A stretch of DNA of 26,081 nucleotides from a virus: positions 1 to 26,081 of the IMG/VR virus record IMGVR_UViG_3300027770_000224. The stretch is one strand, 5' to 3'. Every line of letters starts with the position of its first letter. Position 1 is the first letter of the stretch. Below the pieces are notes generated by a model. The model was not told the origin of the DNA and searched no databases. It saw only the letters and a list, made by a program, of their open reading frames with translations. A program made the translations under genes and the position numbers. Positions 22,347 through 26,081 of the stretch are shown here, in pieces.

Positions 22347-22484
22347 TTATTTCTTGCCTTTGCTGGCGGCGCGCTTCACGCTGTAGGCGATTGCGACGGC
22401 TTGTTTCACAGGTTTGCCCGCATTTACTTCTGCTTTGATGTTCTTGCGGAACGCAGCTTTGCTGGGTGACTTACTAAGGGGCAT
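22347..22484 (-). CDS. DUF6496-like tiny basic protein, 45 residues
   Basis: Reads MPLSKSPSKAAFRKN, then IKAEVNAGKPVKQAVAIAYS, then VKRAASKGKK. The pattern of an IKxE...AGKPxKQAVAIAYS core with basic ends matches a small phage protein family I know as DUF6496. It is too short for usual ORF thresholds, but it fits exactly between the 82-residue gene and the portal (2- and 3-base gaps). No strong Shine-Dalgarno is visible, so it probably relies on coupling. The high Lys content would allow nucleic-acid binding; function unknown. Confidence 0.75.
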   Translation of the reverse strand: MPLSKSPSKAAFRKNIKAEVNAGKPVKQAVAIAYSVKRAASKGKK

Positions 22485-22486
22485 GA

Positions 22487-22735
22487 TTAACGCTTTTTGC
22501 CCATTGGGGTTGACTTCATGTTTACCGTCGTGCGGATCATTTGCACTGGCTTTGGTGCGGTAGGTTTGGCAGGCATCTTGACTGCACGTCCGCCGCCGGG
22601 GTTTGTCGTGCCTTCTTCGCGCATGATCTTTTCGGCAGCAGCCTTGCGGGCTGGGTCGCGGTTGGCAATCGCAGCTTTCTCAGATGCTACAGTGCCGGGC
22701 TTGTACAGGCTGCGCGTATATTTGTTGGCTGGCAT
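22487..22735 (-). CDS. Basic hypothetical protein, 82 residues
   Basis: Lys/Arg/Pro/Ala-rich and probably disordered in its C-terminal half (RAVKMPAKPTAPKPVQMIRTTV). The N-terminal part (VASEKAAIANRDPARKAAAEKIMREEG) is helical. The ATG directly abuts the stop of the 53-residue gene (TAAATG). It belongs to the run of four small basic proteins between terminase and portal. No family recognised. Confidence 0.6.
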   Translation of the reverse strand: MPANKYTRSLYKPGTVASEKAAIANRDPARKAAAEKIMREEGTTNPGGGRAVKMPAKPTAPKPVQMIRTTVNMKSTPMGKKR

Positions 22736-22897
22736 TTACTTACCCTTCTTAGCTGGTTTTTTAGCGGTTTTGGCGCTGTCTTTGAAATCTTTAGCTGAAG
22801 GCGCACCTTTGTCGCCTGCTTTACGCATTTTCTCGCCAGAGCCAGCAGCAATGCGGGCTTTTTTGGCGTTGATGTTTGCATACAATCCGGGTTTCAT
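22736..22897 (-). CDS. Tiny basic hypothetical protein, 53 residues
   Basis: Starts MKPGLYANINAKKARIAAGS, continues GEKMRKAGDKGAPSAKDFKD and ends in a Lys/Ala-rich tail. I recognise this KPGLYANI...RIAAGSGEKMRKPG pattern from environmental phages, where it also lies beside terminase and portal genes; no function is known. ATG at 22897 overlaps the upstream stop (ATGA) and has AGGTGG 8 bases upstream; an ATG two codons earlier is less well spaced. A 64-residue frame on the same stretch is a shadow. Confidence 0.75.
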   Translation of the reverse strand: MKPGLYANINAKKARIAAGSGEKMRKAGDKGAPSAKDFKDSAKTAKKPAKKGK

Positions 22898-23160
22898 GGG
22901 CATTTCCACCTTTTCAAACTAGCTTTGGCACGCTCGCCGTCTTTTGCCTTAGCAGCTACTGCACCCATGCGCGCGCAGAATGACGCTTTGCGTCCCGCAT
23001 CTGCTTTTGTTTTCGGGCTGGGCGCAGGCGCCTTTAAGTTACTACCTGTAGCAGCATTATACTTGGCTCTGCCAGCCGCTGTCAGACCCGCACCCTTTGA
23101 CACAGGCAGTTTCTCGCCTCTGCCAACGGATAGCGACACTGATTTTTTCTTGTCAGCCAT
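22894..23160 (-). CDS. Basic Ala/Lys-rich small protein, 88 residues, possibly DUF6321-like
   Basis: Begins MADKKKSVSLSVGRGEKLPV and contains GAGLTAAGRAKYNAATGSNLK, KADAGRKASFCARMG and a C-terminal SLKRWKCP. Two cysteines (in SFCARM and RWKC) recur in related phage proteins and could bind a metal or form a disulfide; I tentatively link them to DUF6321. ATG at 23160 is chosen two bases after the large-terminase stop; a GTG two codons earlier overlaps that stop. The basic composition and position next to terminase suggest DNA contact, but this is unproven. Confidence 0.7.
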   Translation of the reverse strand: MADKKKSVSLSVGRGEKLPVSKGAGLTAAGRAKYNAATGSNLKAPAPSPKTKADAGRKASFCARMGAVAAKAKDGERAKASLKRWKCP

Positions 23161-23162
23161 GC

Positions 23163-24698
23163 TCACGAACCCATCCAGCTAGTAGATATTCCCGCGGGAG
23201 AATAGCCTCTTGTGCGATGCTTGTCAACGCGTGTCAGACGCGGATCAGTAGATGCTACAGGAAACGCGAACGTGACCGCTATGGCGTCCGCTGCGTCAGG
23301 CGAGGCCAGCCCGCGTGACTTCATATCTTTCTTGCTTTCAAGGAACAGCGTCCCCCGGCTGTCAGGCTTGGTCCGCGGGCTTATGAGGTCTGTCTTCAGG
23401 AACCTATCTGATGGTATGTGGCCCGTCCTGAGCCAGTCACGCATGGCACCCCACATCTCTGCGCGCTTGTTACCCCACATCGTCTGGTTCTTAGCCTTGT
23501 TGCCGAAGTTCACGCCGCGTATCTTGTACCGCTGTTCCTTCAGCCTGTCTACGACGCCTGCGCCTAGCCCGCCTTCGTCGATGCAGACCAGCGCCGGCTG
23601 GAACTGCTCTATGGCGTCGATGACATGGCCTGCCACTTCCATTGTGTCCGCGCCGCGGTGTCTTCGCAACTCTAGGATGTCACGTCCTTGGCGCACAGCG
23701 ATGACGGTAGCGTCAGCCCCGAACCGTGCCGGGTCTACACCTATGACGATGGGCGCGCTGGTGTCCTTGGCAGGCGCACGTTTCATGGCGTCATCGACCA
23801 AGTTGCTGCCGATGAACTGATCGTCACCTTCTGACGGGAACGCGCCGTACACTTCGACACTGGCTTGGTAGCTGTCTGGCCCGTACTCATCAATAATGCG
23901 CTGGTACAGGTTTTTATCTGTACCCTCGACATCGCGGGCGTCGATGACCCGCGTTGACCAGAACGCCCGCTTGCTGTGGAACGTTTCGTAGAAATAGCCA
24001 GTATTGCGCCGTGGGTTGGAGAAGGCCAGATGGAACCGATGTGGTGTATTCTCTGTGAAGAAGCCGTCACTGACAGACCAGATGCTGTCAGGGATACCGC
24101 TGGCTTCGTCAAATATCAGCATCACACCGTCGAAGTTGTGGACACCAGCGTAGGCGTCAGGGTTCTCTTCGGACCACAGCCGGCCTTCGACTGACCAGTA
24201 GCGCGTACCTTTCTTGAGGTCACGCTCGACCAGTTCTGTCAGCCATTTGGCTGGCATGATGCGTGTGGCGGCTATCTCGAACCAATGACTGTTCAACGAC
24301 ATCGCCAGCCACTTGGTTATTTCTGCCCATGTTACTGAGCGCAACTGCGCCTCGGAGTTTGCCGACACGATGGTAGTGCTGCCGATCCTTGATGATAGCA
24401 TCCATATCGTTAGCCAACTGACTAGGGCCGACTTGCCAATACCGCGTCCTGACGCAATCGCCATGCGCGCGGTGTCGAAGTCAACCTTACCGTTGTTCTC
24501 TTTGATGTGGTCACGCAAGTCGGCAAGTATCTGACGTTGCCATTTACGCGGTCCGGGGAAGTGTTCCAGCGGCGTGCCGGCTTGGCCCCACGGGAATGTG
24601 TACAGCACGAACGCTAGTGGGTCATCCTTCAGCGTCGGCGACCACAGCCGCGCCATCAACTCCATCTCGTCTTGGGCTGAGTATATTGTGGTTTGCAT
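23163..24698 (-). CDS. terL: Terminase large subunit
   Basis: 511 residues. ATPase domain: Walker A G84-R-G-I-G-K89-S90 (ASGRGIGKSALVSW), Walker B 192-198 VMLIFDE with D197-E198, and a coupling motif FSNPR at 227-230. Nuclease domain of RNase H fold: D322 in VIGVDPARFGADATV, D374 in VCIDEGGLG, and D468/D471 in SPDAADAIA. It cuts concatemeric DNA and pumps it through the portal. The gene starts in a TAATG overlap with the 122-residue gene. Length matches P22 gp2 (499). The family is certain; whether packaging is headful or cos-type cannot be read here. Confidence 0.95.
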   Translation of the reverse strand: MQTTIYSAQDEMELMARLWSPTLKDDPLAFVLYTFPWGQAGTPLEHFPGPRKWQRQILADLRDHIKENNGKVDFDTARMAIASGRGIGKSALVSWLTIWMLSSRIGSTTIVSANSEAQLRSVTWAEITKWLAMSLNSHWFEIAATRIMPAKWLTELVERDLKKGTRYWSVEGRLWSEENPDAYAGVHNFDGVMLIFDEASGIPDSIWSVSDGFFTENTPHRFHLAFSNPRRNTGYFYETFHSKRAFWSTRVIDARDVEGTDKNLYQRIIDEYGPDSYQASVEVYGAFPSEGDDQFIGSNLVDDAMKRAPAKDTSAPIVIGVDPARFGADATVIAVRQGRDILELRRHRGADTMEVAGHVIDAIEQFQPALVCIDEGGLGAGVVDRLKEQRYKIRGVNFGNKAKNQTMWGNKRAEMWGAMRDWLRTGHIPSDRFLKTDLISPRTKPDSRGTLFLESKKDMKSRGLASPDAADAIAVTFAFPVASTDPRLTRVDKHRTRGYSPAGISTSWMGS

Positions 24699-25066
24699 TA
24701 GCGTTTAGGCTTCTGTTTCATATACGCATCGCTGTCAGCTTTCATGACTTCATGCAGAAACTGCTCACGGGCAAGCGCCGTTTTGTCATCTTTGTACACA
24801 GGAAACTTAATTCCTGACCGCGCGGCTAAACGCTGCGCCGTACTCGGCTCTAATATAACGCCGTCCCTGTACCGCGGGAACAGCATAGCGCCGTTATCTA
24901 CACCCATAACCGCGCCTCTGAATGTTGTCGGGCTGCCGTCTGGTTCTGTTATAAACGTGTTATTGTCCAGATTGTCCCTGTGGTACTGGATTACGTTCAT
25001 CTCTTCCGGCGTCAAATCTTTCGGGAGCGGTGTGTAGTAAGCGGGTGACGGAGGTCTGCTGGCCAT
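24698..25066 (-). CDS. Hypothetical protein between small and large terminase, 122 residues
   Basis: The gene starts at ATG 25066 with a strong ribosome site (AAGGAAGAG, 5 bases before ATG) inside the 3' part of the small-terminase gene, overlapping it by 107 bases in another frame. The central part (AVMGVDNGAMLFPRYRDGVILEPSTAQRLAARSGIKFPVY) resembles a short module found in several phage virion proteins (LIPRxWDGxxLSxxEAxxxAxxSGxxFPxF) and in some internal proteins; this is a recollection, not a search. The C-terminus is helical and basic (KPKR). Function unknown; terminase accessory is suggested by location. Confidence 0.65.
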   Translation of the reverse strand: MASRPPSPAYYTPLPKDLTPEEMNVIQYHRDNLDNNTFITEPDGSPTTFRGAVMGVDNGAMLFPRYRDGVILEPSTAQRLAARSGIKFPVYKDDKTALAREQFLHEVMKADSDAYMKQKPKR

Positions 25067-25487
25067 TAGTCTCTTCCTTTATTGCGGGCAGTTCTGTGTA
25101 CAGCCCTTCGATGACGCGCGTTTGTGCTTTTTCTAGCGCGCCTGTGATGCTTATCTGTTGGTCGATGTTTACGTCGATCTGCTGCTTGGCTACCCAGCCA
25201 TGGTTGTGCTTCAGTATGTCGAGTGCAGCCTTAGCGTCACCATCGCGTGCCGCTTCGTACATGGTCTTGGCCGCAGTCATCTCGCCGTCAGCACGACCCT
25301 TGATCTCAGCCATCTCGACCAGCGGGTCAGCGTCGGCCAACACGCGAAATTGCCGCGGGGTCATGCCGGCGGCCATAGCTAGGCTGTCACCCTTTAGGCC
25401 GTAGCGGGCAGCTTCATAGATAGACTCCAGCCGCGACTCGGTGGCTTGCACCCGCTCTGGTGTAAATGGCAGTGAGTAGAAAGTCAT
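24960..25487 (-). CDS. terS: Terminase small subunit
   Basis: 175 residues from the chosen ATG at 25487. The N-terminal region is a helix-turn-helix (SIYEAARYGLKGDSLAMAAGMTPRQFRVLADAD) followed by a long helical segment (VEMAEIKGRADGEMTAAKTMYEAARDGDAKAALDILKHNHGW) as in small terminases, then QQIDVNIDQQISITG and a flexible tail. It recognises the packaging site and regulates the large subunit. A TTG 12 codons upstream extends the frame, but ATG at 25487 begins the conserved sequence. No good Shine-Dalgarno is visible before either start. The last 107 bases overlap the next gene. Confidence 0.85.
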   Translation of the reverse strand: MTFYSLPFTPERVQATESRLESIYEAARYGLKGDSLAMAAGMTPRQFRVLADADPLVEMAEIKGRADGEMTAAKTMYEAARDGDAKAALDILKHNHGWVAKQQIDVNIDQQISITGALEKAQTRVIEGLYTELPAIKEETNGQQTSVTRLLHTAPERFDAGRDERNPVPQGQSGQ

Positions 25488-25577
25488 TGGGCGTACAATA
25501 ATCCAAAGGACGCAGATACGCAACAGGCTTTGATGCAGTGAAATTTATAAAAAATAAAAATTGTTTGCGATCCCTCC

Positions 25578-25590
25578 CGTGACAGTCACG
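25578..25590. repeat. Short perfect inverted repeat CGTGAC-A-GTCACG
   Basis: Six-base arms around a single A, about 90 bases before the small-terminase start. Could be a protein-binding dyad. Length is small enough that chance is possible. Confidence 0.35.
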
Positions 25591-25628
25591 CGGCCCACCG
25601 GCCCTACCCACCCCGTCTAAATATTTAC

Positions 25629-25648
25629 TGTATTAATACACTAACACA
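25629..25648 (-). promoter_or_regulatory. Operator-like element copy A
   Basis: On the minus strand this reads TGTGTTAGTGTATTAATACA, identical over 20 bases to copy C on the plus strand. It consists of a half site TGTGTT, a 2-base spacer and the 12-base perfect palindrome TGTATTAATACA. Confidence 0.65.
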
Positions 25649-25665
25649 GTGCTGCCAGCAGTAGG

Positions 25666-25685
25666 TGTGTTGCTGTGTTAACACA
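25666..25685 (+). promoter_or_regulatory. Operator-like element copy B
   Basis: Reads TGTGTTGCTGTGTTAACACA: the same half site and spacing as copies A and C, with palindrome TGTGTTAACACA. The changed bases preserve the dyad (A to G matched by T to C). With flanks the palindrome extends to 14 bases (25673-25686). AGG precedes it as in copy C. Confidence 0.65.
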
Positions 25686-25740
25686 GTGATTAGCGTTCTG
25701 CTTTTGTTCTGGCTGGCGTAGGATTGGCCTTTCCCTATTG

Positions 25741-25756
25741 CTGACACTGGTGTCAG
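25741..25756. repeat. Inverted repeat CTGACAC-TG-GTGTCAG
   Basis: Perfect 7-base arms with a 2-base centre, lying between operator-like copies B and C. A dyad of this size fits a dimeric regulator. It is different in sequence from the TGTRTTAAYACA family. Confidence 0.5.
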
Positions 25757-25783
25757 TAAAAAACACATTGCTAGCTAGCTAGG

Positions 25784-25803
25784 TGTGTTAGTGTATTAAT
25801 ACA
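25784..25803 (+). promoter_or_regulatory. Operator-like element copy C
   Basis: Reads TGTGTTAGTGTATTAATACA, a perfect 20-base inverted copy of A; the palindrome extends to GTGTATTAATACAC (25791-25804). It ends two bases before the first iteron block. Confidence 0.65.
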
Positions 25804-25805
25804 CC

Positions 25806-25825
25806 AGTTAGGCTATCTAGGCTAT
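25806..25825 (+). repeat. Iteron block 1: two 9-base iterons
   Basis: TTAGGCTAT (25808-25816) and CTAGGCTAT (25817-25825) in tandem. Together with the preceding AG, the 20 bases recur exactly inverted at 25995-26014. Confidence 0.75.
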
Positions 25826-25880
25826 GAGATAACAAGTCGCTGACGAATTGATTGACGTTAACGTAAAGTTTGAGGGTAAG

Positions 25881-25907
25881 TTAGGCGTTCTAGGCTATTT
25901 AGGCTAT
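25881..25907 (+). repeat. Iteron block 2: three 9-base iterons
   Basis: TTAGGCGTT (degenerate), CTAGGCTAT and TTAGGCTAT in direct tandem. The sequence that follows (AAGTCGCCGCGAATTG) is also related to that following block 1 (AAGTCGCTGACGAATTG), so blocks 1 and 2 are parts of a larger imperfect direct repeat of about 80 bases. Confidence 0.75.
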
Positions 25908-25934
25908 CGGGTTTTAAGTCGCCGCGAATTGTCG

Positions 25935-25995
25935 CAAACCATATAGGTTATATTTTATATATCATTTTTCATTTCATTAATGACTATAAAACAAA
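25935..25995. other. AT-rich segment between opposed iteron blocks
   Basis: About 60 bases dominated by A and T (for example TTATATTTTATATATCATTT), between plus-oriented block 2 and minus-oriented block 3. It is suitable as a DNA-unwinding element, or as promoter DNA for divergent transcription. Confidence 0.55.
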
Positions 25996-26014
25996 TAGCC
26001 TAGATAGCCTAACT
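25995..26014 (-). repeat. Iteron block 3: two 9-base iterons, inverted
   Basis: On the minus strand AGTTAGGCTATCTAGGCTAT, a perfect inverted copy of block 1. Confidence 0.75.
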
Positions 26015-26069
26015 AGGTTTCAAACCCGCCGAAATCCGCCACAAAAGTTGGGCGGTTTACGCCTGGCAA

Positions 26070-26080
26070 ATAGCCTAACT
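26070..26080 (-). repeat. Iteron copy 8, inverted, at window edge
   Basis: On the minus strand AGTTAGGCTAT, matching the start of blocks 1 and 3. The window ends one base later, so the array may continue. Confidence 0.65.
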
Positions 26081-26081
26081 C

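Larger units (their letters stand above)
25488..26081. other. Gene-free regulatory/origin region upstream of the terminase genes
   Basis: 594 bases with no convincing gene on either strand. From left to right it holds a segment with AT-rich stretch and a short inverted repeat (25540-25590), three 20-base operator-like elements (25629-25803), a 16-base inverted repeat (25741-25756), and an iteron field with AT-rich core (25806 to the window end). Base composition is clearly more AT-rich than the coding region. It probably carries the late-operon promoter, an origin, a packaging site or a mixture; no sigma70 promoter could be fixed with confidence. Confidence 0.7.

Noticed and set aside
23212-23820. 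202-codon plus-strand frame opposite the large terminase
   Set aside because: Antisense to a gene with intact Walker and nuclease motifs; no family features.
25500-25523. Upstream TTG start extending the small terminase by 12 codons
   Set aside because: The extra residues are not like the family and TTG has no ribosome site; ATG at 25487 is more economical, though also weakly supported.
25488-25540. Sigma70 promoter for the late operon (TTGCGT, 17 bases, TATTGT)
   Set aside because: It would place the start inside or next to the terS start codon with no leader; the match is too weak to call.
1-26081. tRNA genes, integrase or attachment sites
   Set aside because: No cloverleaf-like sequence, recombinase motif or convincing attachment-type direct repeat was seen in this window; lysogeny cannot be judged from it.

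Overview
This window is the late (packaging, structural, lysis) half of a tailed bacteriophage genome with a P22-like podovirus plan. From about 25.49 kb down to 0.57 kb every gene lies on the minus strand in one tightly packed array, with many start/stop overlaps of the ATGA or TAATG type and gaps of 0-55 bases. The extreme left carries the end of a plus-strand (probably replication/early) gene set that converges on this operon. The two-component overlapping spanin pair and the M15 peptidase indicate a Gram-negative host. The host cannot be named from the sequence; several small proteins resemble families known to me mainly from environmental (marine/freshwater) phages.

Reading in the direction of transcription (right to left): a non-coding region with two repeat families (25488-26081); small terminase; a 122-residue protein of unknown role; large terminase; four tiny basic Lys/Ala-rich proteins; P22-type portal; a 630-residue fibre ending in seven propeller-like repeats; a 100-residue unknown; a tail-fibre assembly chaperone; a small protein with Dps-like ferroxidase residue spacing; a small beta protein; scaffold; P22-type coat; two small beta proteins that could decorate the head; gp4-like adaptor; gp10-like stabilisation protein; a jelly-roll protein at the tail-needle position; a fibre with a tailspike-type head-binding region; a small beta protein; a 2-oxoglutarate/Fe(II) hydroxylase; a GNAT acetyltransferase; three ejection proteins in the P22 gp7-gp20-gp16 order; a lysis cassette (small membrane protein, M15 endolysin, holin, overlapping i-spanin/o-spanin); and a metallophosphoesterase with a helix-turn-helix-like N-terminus.

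The most unusual parts are: (1) three copies of a 20-base bipartite palindromic element upstream of the terminase; (2) eight 9-base iterons in both orientations flanking an AT-rich segment, a candidate replication origin; (3) the Dps-like protein; (4) the closed set of seven propeller units in a fibre placed between portal and scaffold; (5) two tracts of 11-residue repeats in the gp7-like ejection protein; (6) a hydroxylase and an acetyltransferase inserted between tail and ejection genes; and (7) GC-rich hairpins with G-U wobbles specific to the minus-strand RNA that punctuate the capsid genes. Everything rests on reading translated motifs and base patterns; no database search was possible.
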